Source: Demequina subtropica
GTDB taxonomy: Bacteria > Actinomycetota > Actinomycetes > Actinomycetales > Demequinaceae
NCBI RefSeq assembly: GCF_000971235.1
Contig: NZ_BBMB01000010.1
Location: forward strand, 20,922 to 84,921
DNA length: 64,000 nt
Reading direction: 5' to 3'
The position numbers and the translations under genes were made by a program. Under the pieces are notes generated by a model. The model saw only the letters and a list, made by a program, of their open reading frames with translations, was not told the DNA's origin and ran no database searches. Position 1 is the stretch's first letter; each line of letters begins with the position of its first letter. This document shows positions 47,743 to 56,518 of the stretch, in pieces.

Positions 47743-50700
47743 GTGACCACGCTGCGCCTGCTCCCCACGCCGCCGCCCGCGGCGCTGCCCGCGCTCGACG
47801 ATGCCCAGCGCGCGGCGGTCGAGGCCGCGCTCGCGCCGCGTACGCCTGGTGCGGCGGGCCACCTCGTGGTGGTCGGGGGCCCGGGCTCCGGGACCACCCG
47901 GGTCGCGGGCGCGATCGCGCTCGAGGCGGTCGAGCGCGGCCTCGACACGTCGCGTGTGCTGGTCCTGTCCGCGACGCGCGCGGGGGCGGCGCGACTGCGA
48001 GACAGGCTCTCGCTCGCCTTCGACCGTCCGGTGGGCGCGCCCGTGGTGCGCACCGCGGCGTCCGCCGCGCACGCGATCCTCACGGCGCAGGCCGTGGCGC
48101 TCGAGGAGCCGCCGCCGGTGCTCGTCACGGGCGCCGAGCAGGACCAGATCCTGCGCGAGCTGCTCGAGGGGCACCGGGCCGGGCTGGGCCGCGTCCCCGA
48201 CTGGGGCGGGGCGCTGCCCGCGGAGGCCACGGTTCTCGCGGGCTTCCGGGCGGAGCTGCGCGACCTGCTCATGCGCGCGAGCGAGGCGGGCCTCACCCCG
48301 GCGGCGCTCGCCGAGCTCGGGGACCGCGCGGGACGTCCCGAGTGGCGCGCCGCCGCGCAGGTGATGGAGGAGTACGACTCGATCCTGGGCTGGCGCGCCA
48401 TCACGCCCGATCAGGGCGCGCGCTTCGACCCCGCGGTGGTGGTCGCGCAGGCCGCGCATGTGCTGCGGACCTGGGACGTGCCGGGGGAGCGGCCCTCGTG
48501 GGAGTTCGTGATCGTGGACGATGCGCAGGATCTCACCGCGGCCGGGGTCGAGCTCCTGCGGGCGCTCGCGGACGGTGGCGCCCGGCTGGTGATGCTGGGG
48601 AACGCGGACCAGGCCGTCCAGGGGTACCGCGGTGCGATCCCCGCGGCGCTCGCGAATGCGACCTTGCCCGACGGCTTCGGGGCGTCGCTGCTCCGGCTGG
48701 GACCAGGGCATCGTCAGTCCGGCGCGCTCGCGGCCGTCACGGCCGCGGCGGTGAGCCGCATCGGCACCTCCGGCGTGGGCTCCGCGCGCGGAGCGGCGCC
48801 CGCGCCCGCGGGCGGCGGCGTCGACATCCTGCTGGCGGCGCATCGGCACGCGCACTCGCGCGCGATCGCGCAGGCGCTGCGGCGTGCGCGCCATGGGCTG
48901 GACGAGGCGCTCGCCGGGGCCCAGGTGCCGTGGGGGGAGATGGTGGTGATCGCGCGGTCGTCCGCGCGGCTGCGCGAGATCCGCGCCGACCTCGCGGCCG
49001 CGGACATCCCGTGCGAGACGCTCGGCGACGGCACTGCGTTGCACCTGGAGCCCGCGGTCGCGCCCCTGCTGACGCTCGTGCGGCGTGCGGCCGAGCGGGC
49101 GCGCGGCGAGGACCACGAGTGGGACGAGGCCGAGGTGGCCGAGCTGCTCGGCTCGAGGATCGTGGGCATCGACCCGGTCGCGATGCGGCGCCTGCGGCGG
49201 GCCCTCATCAAGGAGGAGCGGCGCGGCGGTGGCGCGAGGCCGTCGAGCGAGCTGCTCGTCGAGGCGATCGCGGCGCCGGAGCGGTGGGCGAGCATCGCGA
49301 CCCCCGAGGCGCGTCTCGCGGAGCGGGCGTCGCGGGCGCTCGTCGCCGGCGCAGCGGCGGCCGTCGACGGGACCCCGGCCACCGTCCTGTGGGCGGTCTG
49401 GGATGCGCTCGGGGTGGCGGACGAGTGGCGCGCGGCGGCGCTCGCCGGGTCCGCCCGCGACGATGCGGACCTCGACGCCGTGATCGCGCTGATGCGCGCG
49501 GCCACGCTCTACGTCGAGAGGATGCCGTCCGCCTCCGTGGACTCCTTCGTCGACCACCTGGAGGGCCAGGACTTCGCTCCGGACACGCTCGGGGCGCGGG
49601 CGCGCGCGGGGGACGTGGTGTCGTTCTGCACGCCCGCCTCGGCCGCCGGACGCGAGTGGGATGTCGCGGTGGTCGCGGGCCTCGAGGAGGGCTCATGGCC
49701 CGACACACGCCTGCGCGACGCCGTGCTCGGCGCGCAGCAGCTCGCGGAGATCCTCGCGGGTCGGGCCGAGGCGGTCCCCCTCGAGCCGCGCGCGCGGGCG
49801 GCCTGGGCCCGCGCGGCCAGGCGAGCCGTGATCGACGACGAGACCCGCGCGTTCACGGTCGCCGTGTCCCGCGCGCGCCGTCGCCTCGTGCTCACGTGCG
49901 TGGACGGCGAGGACGAGCGCCCGTCGCGCTACCTCGAATGGGCGGCCGATGCGGCGGAGGTCACCGCGGAGCGCGCCGACGCGACGCCGCGCGTGACGGA
50001 CCTGCGCTCCGCGGTGGCGTCGGTGCGGGCGACCGCCGAGGCCGCCGTCGGACCCGCGCGCGAAGGCCATGTGGAGATGCTCGCGCGGCTGGCCACGCTC
50101 GGCGTCGCGGGCGCCGACCCGGACGAGTGGCATGGTGTCCCCACGCCGTCTTCGGATGCCGGGATGTGGGAGGACGACGACCCGGTGCGCGTGTCCCCGT
50201 CGCGGCTCGAAGCCCTCGAGACGTGCCCGCTGCGGTGGGCGCTCGAGATCACGGGCGGCACCGCAGCGTCGAGCGAGAAGCAGAGCCTGGGTACCCTGGT
50301 GCACGAGGTCGCGGCGGAGCTCCCGGCGGGCACGCATCGTGAGCTGGCGGCCGCGCTCGAGGAGCGCTGGCCGCAGATCGCGGGAACGGAGACATGGCCC
50401 GACCGCGTGCTCAAGGAGCGCGCCGACGCGATGATCCGGAGGCTCGCGGGCTACGTGGCCGGAGTTCGCGCCGGGGACGTCCGCGTCGAGCAGCCGTTCT
50501 CCGTGCAGATCGGACGCGCGGTGGTGGCGGGCAGCGCCGACCGCGTCGAGGTGAGCGAGGGCCGCGCGCGCATCGTCGACCTCAAGACCGGCACCGCGGT
50601 GTCCAAGAAGGCGGCGGAGGACCACGCGCAGCTCGCGATGTACCAGCTCGCGGCTGAGCACGGCGGCTTCGCGGGCGTCGAGGCGGCGGACGGCGCCTCG

Positions 50701-50910
50701 CTCGTGTTCGTGGGCGGCGCGACGGTCGGGGCGAGCGAGCGCGATCAGGCGCCTATCGACGTCGACAAGGAGCGCACGCGGCTCGCGACCGCGGTCGACA
50801 CGATGGCGAAGGCGACGTTCGAGGCGGTGACCAACGACCGCTGCGCCTCATGCCCGGTGCGGCGATCCTGCCCTGCGTGGCCGAGCGGACGGCAGGTGAC
50901 GGACGGATGA
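47743..50910 (+). CDS. adnA: AdnA-like subunit: UvrD-family helicase domain plus RecB/AddB-type nuclease
   Basis: A 1,055-residue subunit of the AdnAB helicase-nuclease that resects double-strand breaks. The N-terminal UvrD-like motor is degenerate: Walker A reads GGPGSGTT, with Thr51 in place of the essential Lys, and Walker B reads IVDDAQD instead of DExQD. The C-terminal nuclease domain is intact, with ADRVE, IVDLKTG (Asp946, Lys948) and QLAMYQLA. Four Cys (827, then CASCPVRRSC at 1033-1042) match the AddB/AdnA-type Fe-S staple. So it probably contributes nuclease and structure while AdnB drives translocation. GTG start. Overlaps adnB as ATGA. Confidence 0.87.
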   Translation: MTTLRLLPTPPPAALPALDDAQRAAVEAALAPRTPGAAGHLVVVGGPGSGTTRVAGAIALEAVERGLDTSRVLVLSATRAGAARLRDRLSLAFDRPVGAPVVRTAASAAHAILTAQAVALEEPPPVLVTGAEQDQILRELLEGHRAGLGRVPDWGGALPAEATVLAGFRAELRDLLMRASEAGLTPAALAELGDRAGRPEWRAAAQVMEEYDSILGWRAITPDQGARFDPAVVVAQAAHVLRTWDVPGERPSWEFVIVDDAQDLTAAGVELLRALADGGARLVMLGNADQAVQGYRGAIPAALANATLPDGFGASLLRLGPGHRQSGALAAVTAAAVSRIGTSGVGSARGAAPAPAGGGVDILLAAHRHAHSRAIAQALRRARHGLDEALAGAQVPWGEMVVIARSSARLREIRADLAAADIPCETLGDGTALHLEPAVAPLLTLVRRAAERARGEDHEWDEAEVAELLGSRIVGIDPVAMRRLRRALIKEERRGGGARPSSELLVEAIAAPERWASIATPEARLAERASRALVAGAAAAVDGTPATVLWAVWDALGVADEWRAAALAGSARDDADLDAVIALMRAATLYVERMPSASVDSFVDHLEGQDFAPDTLGARARAGDVVSFCTPASAAGREWDVAVVAGLEEGSWPDTRLRDAVLGAQQLAEILAGRAEAVPLEPRARAAWARAARRAVIDDETRAFTVAVSRARRRLVLTCVDGEDERPSRYLEWAADAAEVTAERADATPRVTDLRSAVASVRATAEAAVGPAREGHVEMLARLATLGVAGADPDEWHGVPTPSSDAGMWEDDDPVRVSPSRLEALETCPLRWALEITGGTAASSEKQSLGTLVHEVAAELPAGTHRELAAALEERWPQIAGTETWPDRVLKERADAMIRRLAGYVAGVRAGDVRVEQPFSVQIGRAVVAGSADRVEVSEGRARIVDLKTGTAVSKKAAEDHAQLAMYQLAAEHGGFAGVEAADGASLVFVGGATVGASERDQAPIDVDKERTRLATAVDTMAKATFEAVTNDRCASCPVRRSCPAWPSGRQVTDG

Positions 50911-53900
50911 GCGACGTGGAACCCACCGCGAACGGTCTCGAGGAGGGCCTGGTGCGGGGCGAGCGGCGCGAGGCGCGCGCGCTCGTCGAGCTGGTGACGG
51001 GGTTGCCTCCCACCGAGGAGCAGGAGGAGGTCATCGGGGCGGGCCTCGCGCCGATGCTCGTGGTCGCAGGCGCCGGCTCGGGCAAGACCGAGACGCTGTC
51101 GCTGCGCATCGTCTACCTGCTGGATCACGCGGAGGAGCTGTTCGGCACGGCGATCTCGCCCGACGAGATCCTGTGCCTGACCTTCACCCGCAAGGCCGCC
51201 GCGGAGATCGCGGAGCGCGCGGAGAGCCGCATCACCGCGGCGTTCGGACACGATCCGTCACGCCCGCCCGCCTCCGTCTCGACGTACAACGCGTACTCGG
51301 CGCAGCTGGTCGCCGAGCACGGCCTTCGGCTGGGCATCGACCCGGATGCCACCACGCTGACGGCGGCGGCGCTGTGGCAGCTCGCCTCGGACGTGGTGGG
51401 CACGTGGACCGGGCCGCTCGACACCGACGCGGCCGTGAGCACCGTGACCACCTCGATCACGCGGCTCGCGGGCCAGCTGAGGGACCACGACGTCACGCCC
51501 GCCGCGCTCCGTGGGTGGGCGCGCGAGGCGCAGGTCGCGCTCGAGGAGCTGCCCAAGAACGCGGGCGACCGCGCACCCGGCCCGCTCACCACGCGCACGG
51601 GAAGCGCCAACGAGCACGCCAAGCGGATCGCGAAGCTCCGCACCCTCGCCGCGGTCGCCGAGCTCGTGGAGGAGTTCCAGCGGCGCAAGCGTGAGGCCTC
51701 GCAGCTCGACTTCGCGGACCAGGTCGCGTTCGCCGCAGAGCTCTCGCGGCTCGAGGCGGTCCAGGCGATCGAGCGCGGTCGCTACCGCGCGATCCTGCTG
51801 GACGAGTTCCAGGACACCTCGCCGGGGCAGCTGCGGCTGTTCGCGCGGCTGTTCGGCGCCGATCACCACGTCATGGCGGTGGGCGACCCGAACCAGGCGA
51901 TCTACGGCTTCCGCGGAGCCTCGGAGAGCGCGCTGCCGATGTTCGTGGAGGAGTTCGCGCATGGTCGCGAGGTCGCGGAGAGGAGCCTGTCCGTCTCGTG
52001 GCGCAACGAGGGCGCGGTGCTCGACGTCGCCAACGCCGCCGCCACCCCGCTGCGCGAGGCCTCGCGCGTGCCCGTGCTGCCGCTGCGGTCCAAGGGCGTC
52101 TACCTGGGCCAGCCCGAGCCGCGCCGGCGCACCGCGGGCGTGCACAGCCTGGTCGCCGCGGACCAGGTCGGGGAGGCCGATGCGACGGTCGCGTGGCTCG
52201 AGGAGCGGCGCGCGGACCTGAGACGCGAGGGGGTCGCGCGCCCGTCCGGCGCGATCCTGTGCCGCCGCCGCGCGCAGTTCGCGCCGATGGTCGAGGCGCT
52301 CGTGCGCGCGGGCGTCGACTACGAGGTGGTCGGGCTCGGCGGGCTGGTCGACACCCCCGAGGTGTCCGACCTGGTCGCGCTGCTCGAGATCGCGCACGAT
52401 CCCTCCCGCGGCGACTCCGCGATGCGGCTGCTCACCTCCGAGCGCGTGGCGCTGGGCGTGCGCGACCTTGCGGCGCTCCACGACTGGTCGCGCGAGCTCG
52501 CCGGCCCGCGCGAGGCCCGCGACTCCGAGCCGAGCCTGGTCGACGCTCTGGCCACCCCGCCCGTCGCGGGTTGGCGCTCGCGCGACGGCCGTGCGCTGTC
52601 CGACGCCGCCCATGCGCGCATCGTCCGCCTCCAGCGCGCCGTCACCGCGGTGCGCACCCGTACCTACCTCTCCCTCCCGGAGCTGATCCTCGCGGCGGAA
52701 CGTGCGTGGGGGCTCGACATCGAGGCTGCCGTCGCGCGCCCCGACGGTCGCGCGGCGCGCAACGTCGATGCGTTCGTCGACGCCGCGCGGCAGTTCGCGG
52801 CGGGCGCCGAGCGGGCGACGCTCGGCGCGTTCCTCGCGTGGCTCGAGGCGGCGCGCAGCGAGGAGGGTGGGCTCGAGCTGCCGGTCAAGGAACCCGAGCC
52901 CGATGCCGTGCAGGTGCTGACGGTCCACGCGGCCAAGGGGCTCGAGTGGGATGTGGTCGCGGTGCCGGGGCTGGTCGATGGGCACTTCCCGTCGGTCGGG
53001 GAGCCGTCATCGCGCCGCCCGTACTGCTCGGACGCGGGCTGGCGCGGCAAGGGCGTCGAGCTGCCCTATGAGCTGCGGCTGGACCGCCAGGACCTGCCGC
53101 ACTGGGACTGGCGCGGGGCGGCCGACCACGGCGGGCTGGGCGAGAGCATCGAGGAGTTCGAGCGCGACTGCGGGCAGCACCGCATCGCGGAGGAGCGACG
53201 GCTGTTCTACGTGGCGGTCACGCGCGCCCGTTCGCACGTGCTGCTGTCGGCGTCCTGGCGCGCGGGCGGCGTGACCGTGCGGACGCCCTCGTGCTACCTG
53301 CGCGAGCTGGTCGAGCTCGGCATGCTCTCGGATGAGGGCTGGGAGCCGCGTCCCGAGGACGGCACCGCCGTGGAGGTCGAGCCGGTGCGCGCCGACTGGC
53401 CGCCCGCGCCCACGCCCGCGCAGCTCGCGCGCCGGGCGCTCGCGGCGGAGGTGCGCGAGGCGCTGGACATGCGGGACGGGACCGGTTCCACCGAGGACGG
53501 CTGGGACCACCTGCCGCTCGGTCGGGAGATCGCGGCGATGCTCGAGGAGCGGCGCGATCGCGAGCGGGGCGTCGGCGACGTCGCGCTGCCCGCGCACCTG
53601 TCCACGTCGGCGCTCGTGGCGCTGCGGCGTGATCGCGAGGCGTTCACGGCGCAGCTGCGGCGCCCGCTTCCGGCGGAGCCGACGCCCGCGGCCCGGCGCG
53701 GAAGCCTGCTGCACGCCTGGATCGAGGCGCAGTACGGGCACGTGCCGCTGCTCGGGCTCGAGGACCTGGGGCCGGGCGAGGACGAGTCCGACATCGAGGC
53801 GCTCACGCAGTCCTTCGCGCGCTCGGAGTGGGCATCGCGCGTCCCGAGCCACATCGAGGTCGACGTCGAGGTCCCGGTCGCGGGCGTGACCATCCGCTCG

Positions 53901-54164
53901 CGCATCGACGCGGTCTTCCCGGCGGGCGCGGGGCTGGATCGCGTCACGGTGGTGGACTGGAAGTCCGGCTCGGCGCCACGCGACCCGGACGAGCGCGCGG
54001 CGCGCGAGGTGCAGCTCGCCGTCTACCGCCTCGCATGGTCGGAGTGGACCGGGGTGCCCCTCGAGGAGGTCGATGCGGCATTCCACTACGTGCGCGACGA
54101 CGCGACCGTGAGGCCCGCGCGGCTGCTCACACGCGCCGAGATCGAGGCGCTGCTCGCGCCGTGA
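50907..54164 (+). CDS. adnB: AdnB-like subunit: active UvrD helicase plus RecB-type nuclease
   Basis: A 1,085-residue partner of AdnA. The motor motifs are complete: Walker A VVAGAGSGKTET (about 51-62), LCLTFTRKAAAEI, Walker B LLDEFQDTS (about 296-304), GDPNQAIYGFRG and VLTVHAAKGLEWDVVAVPG. The C-terminal nuclease has RRGSLLHAWIEA, SRIDAVF, VVDWKSG (Asp1016, Lys1018) and QLAVYRLAW. The intact ATPase marks this as the driving motor. ATG overlapping the adnA stop; the longer in-frame N-terminus starting at 50850 would lie inside adnA. Ends 3 bp before the stop of the convergent kinase gene. Confidence 0.9.
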   Translation: MSDVEPTANGLEEGLVRGERREARALVELVTGLPPTEEQEEVIGAGLAPMLVVAGAGSGKTETLSLRIVYLLDHAEELFGTAISPDEILCLTFTRKAAAEIAERAESRITAAFGHDPSRPPASVSTYNAYSAQLVAEHGLRLGIDPDATTLTAAALWQLASDVVGTWTGPLDTDAAVSTVTTSITRLAGQLRDHDVTPAALRGWAREAQVALEELPKNAGDRAPGPLTTRTGSANEHAKRIAKLRTLAAVAELVEEFQRRKREASQLDFADQVAFAAELSRLEAVQAIERGRYRAILLDEFQDTSPGQLRLFARLFGADHHVMAVGDPNQAIYGFRGASESALPMFVEEFAHGREVAERSLSVSWRNEGAVLDVANAAATPLREASRVPVLPLRSKGVYLGQPEPRRRTAGVHSLVAADQVGEADATVAWLEERRADLRREGVARPSGAILCRRRAQFAPMVEALVRAGVDYEVVGLGGLVDTPEVSDLVALLEIAHDPSRGDSAMRLLTSERVALGVRDLAALHDWSRELAGPREARDSEPSLVDALATPPVAGWRSRDGRALSDAAHARIVRLQRAVTAVRTRTYLSLPELILAAERAWGLDIEAAVARPDGRAARNVDAFVDAARQFAAGAERATLGAFLAWLEAARSEEGGLELPVKEPEPDAVQVLTVHAAKGLEWDVVAVPGLVDGHFPSVGEPSSRRPYCSDAGWRGKGVELPYELRLDRQDLPHWDWRGAADHGGLGESIEEFERDCGQHRIAEERRLFYVAVTRARSHVLLSASWRAGGVTVRTPSCYLRELVELGMLSDEGWEPRPEDGTAVEVEPVRADWPPAPTPAQLARRALAAEVREALDMRDGTGSTEDGWDHLPLGREIAAMLEERRDRERGVGDVALPAHLSTSALVALRRDREAFTAQLRRPLPAEPTPAARRGSLLHAWIEAQYGHVPLLGLEDLGPGEDESDIEALTQSFARSEWASRVPSHIEVDVEVPVAGVTIRSRIDAVFPAGAGLDRVTVVDWKSGSAPRDPDERAAREVQLAVYRLAWSEWTGVPLEEVDAAFHYVRDDATVRPARLLTRAEIEALLAP

Positions 54165-54167
54165 GGC

Positions 54168-55100
54168 TCAGGCCTCCTCGGCCTCGTCGAAGAGCATCGC
54201 CTCGAGGTCGGTGAGCATGCCCTCGCCGTCGGACACGATGTCCGCGTTGTCGGTGCGCACGCCGTACATGAGCCACCGCATGAGCGCCATCTCGGAGGCC
54301 AGGCGTGCGCGGTCGAGCAGATGAGGATCGCGCAGCTCGCGTCGGCGCGCGTGGTAGGCCTCGACCACGGAGTCGAGCACATCGTCGGGCGCGGAGGCGA
54401 CTAGCCACGCGAGGTCGTCGGCGGGGTCCGCGACGCGCGCGTCCATCCAGTCGACGACCCCGACGACGGTGCCGTCCGCGACGAACACCTGGTGCTCGCC
54501 CATGTCGCCGTGCACCACGGTCGGGTCGAAGCGCCACCAGGCGACGTTCTCGAGCTGGCGCTCCCAGCGGTCCGCGAGACGCGGAGGGATCTTGCCGGTC
54601 TGGATCCCGGCGTCGAGCTCCGTGAGGCGCCGCTCGCGGTACTCCTCGGCTGTGTAGGCGGGCAGGCCCTGATCCTCGACCACGGCGATGGGCAGCTCGT
54701 GGATCTCGGCGAGCGCCTGGCCTACCGCGGCGGCGAGCCCCGGTCCGGGCTGGAGCGCTGCGAGCATGAGCGGTGCTCCGGGCACCTCGGTGTAGACGAT
54801 CGCGCGGCCCTCGTCGGTGCCCAGCTCGGCGGCGCCGGCGGGATGCGGCACGTCGAACGTGACGATGCCGGCCTCCTTGGCGCGTGTGAGGGCGCCGAGC
54901 AGGCCCTTCTCGGCCTCGAGCGCGGCTCCTGCGGCGGCACGCTTGGGCGCGCGGACGATCCACCGGCGTCCCGTCGCGTCCTTGACCACCACCACCTCGA
55001 AGTCGGCGTCGGTGTGGGGGCTGCGCAGCACGTCGTACACGTCGAGCCCGGGCACGGCGACGGACGCCAGGGCGGCAAGCGCGAGCGGTGAACGTGGCAC
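54168..55100 (-). CDS. Aminoglycoside phosphotransferase-family kinase
   Basis: A 310-residue APH-fold protein. The N-lobe includes FEVVVVKDATGRRWIVRAPK, and the catalytic loop is VVHGDMGEHQVFV with the catalytic Asp, followed by GVVDWMDARVADPADDLAWL, the metal-binding segment. Small-molecule kinases of this fold include antibiotic kinases and macrolide phosphotransferase-like proteins; next to adnAB it is probably a housekeeping kinase of unknown substrate. GTG at 55100 follows a TACCGT box (55107-55112, minus strand) by 6 nt, so the mRNA is likely leaderless. Confidence 0.85.
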   Translation of the reverse strand: MPRSPLALAALASVAVPGLDVYDVLRSPHTDADFEVVVVKDATGRRWIVRAPKRAAAGAALEAEKGLLGALTRAKEAGIVTFDVPHPAGAAELGTDEGRAIVYTEVPGAPLMLAALQPGPGLAAAVGQALAEIHELPIAVVEDQGLPAYTAEEYRERRLTELDAGIQTGKIPPRLADRWERQLENVAWWRFDPTVVHGDMGEHQVFVADGTVVGVVDWMDARVADPADDLAWLVASAPDDVLDSVVEAYHARRRELRDPHLLDRARLASEMALMRWLMYGVRTDNADIVSDGEGMLTDLEAMLFDEAEEA

Positions 55101-55200
55101 AGGCTCACGGTAGAGCCAACTCGGGTCGCGCGCCACGCTCCACGCCGCGCGGGCCAGGGACGATGCCTCGCCTGCCCGGTTGACCGGTCGAGGGTGGAGG

Positions 55201-55357
55201 CGACCACCGGTGCCCCATGAAGTGCACGGGCCCGCGGAAACCGACCACCGGTGCCCCATGGTGCGCAGCGCCGCGAGGACCCTGGTTTCTGCACGCATGC
55301 CTGCGGAATGGGGCATCAGTGGTCGGTTTCGTCCGCCGCGTGCTTCCCATGGGGCAT
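55201..55357. repeat. Repeat cluster between two divergent leaderless promoters
   Basis: CGACCACCGGTGCCCCATG occurs identically at 55201-55219 and 55242-55260. An inverted copy lies at 55308-55329, matching the second copy plus its AAA flank at 20 of 22 positions, and a shorter inverted piece, ATGGGGCAT, lies at 55349-55357. The 288-bp gap (55101-55388) holds no gene. The units contain the palindrome CACCGGTG. They may be operators controlling the kinase and nudC genes or remnants of a mobile repeat; the 9-mer TGGTCGGTT also occurs in the element at 5.9 kb. Confidence 0.6.
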
Positions 55358-55376
55358 CTGCCGCCGGGTCGCGCAG

Positions 55377-55382
55377 TACGGT
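55377..55382 (+). promoter_or_regulatory. -10 box of the leaderless nudC gene
   Basis: TACGGT ends 6 nt before the GTG at 55389. The divergent kinase gene has a near-identical TACCGT at the mirror position. Confidence 0.5.
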
Positions 55383-55388
55383 GACCGG

Positions 55389-56315
55389 GTGAGGAACCCC
55401 TGGCCGCTCGACCTTCCCAGCCGCATCGACCGCGCCGCCGAGCGCCGCGAGTCCACCGACCTCGAGTCCTGCGACGCGATCGTGGTGAGGGACGGCCGGG
55501 TGCTCACCGCGGACGGCCGCCTGGTGGAGCTCGCGCCGGACGCGCAGCCGTCCGCGAGCCTGCGCATCTACCTGGGACGCGACGGCGATCGCGACCTCGT
55601 GGCGCTCGTGCCCGAGGATCCGGGCTTCGGTGCGGACCCCGACGGGATCGGGGGAGAGCGGATGCGCGGGCTGCGCGACCTGCTCGCGGGGTTCTGGGAT
55701 CGCGGCGCCGAGGGCGAGCGCGACCACGAGCTCGCGTCCACCGCGGTGGCGATCGCGAACTGGCATGCGAGCCACCCGCGATGCGCGCTGTGCGGCGAGC
55801 CCACCGTTCCCACGAGCGGCGGCTGGGTGCGCCGCTGCGACAACGACGAGCGCGAGCACTACCCGCGCACCGACCCCGCGATCATCGTCGCTATCACGGA
55901 TCCCGTCGACCGCCTCCTCATCGCCCACGCGGCGGCGTGGTCGCCCAAGCGCTTCTCGCACCTCGCCGGATACGTCGAGCCGGGGGAGACCTTCGAGCAG
56001 GCCGTCCACCGCGAGGTCGCGGAGGAGTCGAGCCTCGCGCTCAGCAGCGTCGAGTACCTGGGCTCGCAGCCGTGGCCCTTTCCGGCCTCGGTGATGGTCG
56101 CGTTCCGCGCGGTCACCGAGGACCCCGAGGCTCTCGACCTCGACATGGACGAGGTCTCGGAGGCGCGGTTCGTGACCCGCGAGGAGCTCGCCGAGCTGGT
56201 CAGGACCGGCGAGGTGATCCTCGCGCCCAAGGGCTCGGTCGCGCGGCGCATGCTCGAGGACTGGTTCGGCGGGGTGCTCCCGGAGCCCCGGCCGGACGCG
56301 ACCGTCGATGTGTGA
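55389..56315 (+). CDS. nudC: NAD(H) diphosphatase, Nudix family
   Basis: Hydrolyses NAD(H) and removes NAD caps from RNA. A 308-residue protein. A zinc-ribbon region (RCALCGEP and RRCDNDEREHYPR) is followed by PRTDPAIIV, the Nudix box GYVEPGETFEQAVHREVAEE (about 197-216) and the NudC signature GSQPWPFPASVM. GTG at 55389 follows a TACGGT box (leaderless); the frame is open farther upstream only through the repeat cluster. Divergent from the kinase gene. Confidence 0.92.
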   Translation: MRNPWPLDLPSRIDRAAERRESTDLESCDAIVVRDGRVLTADGRLVELAPDAQPSASLRIYLGRDGDRDLVALVPEDPGFGADPDGIGGERMRGLRDLLAGFWDRGAEGERDHELASTAVAIANWHASHPRCALCGEPTVPTSGGWVRRCDNDEREHYPRTDPAIIVAITDPVDRLLIAHAAAWSPKRFSHLAGYVEPGETFEQAVHREVAEESSLALSSVEYLGSQPWPFPASVMVAFRAVTEDPEALDLDMDEVSEARFVTREELAELVRTGEVILAPKGSVARRMLEDWFGGVLPEPRPDATVDV

Positions 56316-56347
56316 CCGCGGCCGCTAGGCGCCATCCCCGACGTGCG

Positions 56348-56363
56348 TGTGAGATGCATCACA
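56348..56363. promoter_or_regulatory. Consensus CRP/GlxR-type operator upstream of the RHS gene
   Basis: TGTGAGATGCATCACA is a perfect TGTGA-N6-TCACA palindrome, 156 bp before the RHS start codon and 33 bp after the nudC stop. cAMP-responsive regulators (Crp, GlxR) bind this sequence in actinobacteria. ACAAAT at 56405-56410 would be a suitably placed -10 element for an upstream-activated promoter. Confidence 0.7.
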
Positions 56364-56518
56364 TGCCTGTCCGGTTCGCACCGGGGCAAACGGGCTGCAT
56401 ACGGACAAATGACAGGGTAACCCCTGGTATCGGTGCAGATAAGGCGAGCCTGACCTCTTGACCGGCGGTGCTGCCTCCGCCAGGGTTCACGGAGCGATCG
56501 ACCTGCTGAGGGGGCTCC

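Noticed and set aside
56364..56518. Cyclic-dinucleotide riboswitch in the RHS leader
   Set aside because: A GGGCAAACGGG stretch recalls the GEMM motif, but the second conserved GACGCAAAGC block is absent and the flanking stems do not form.
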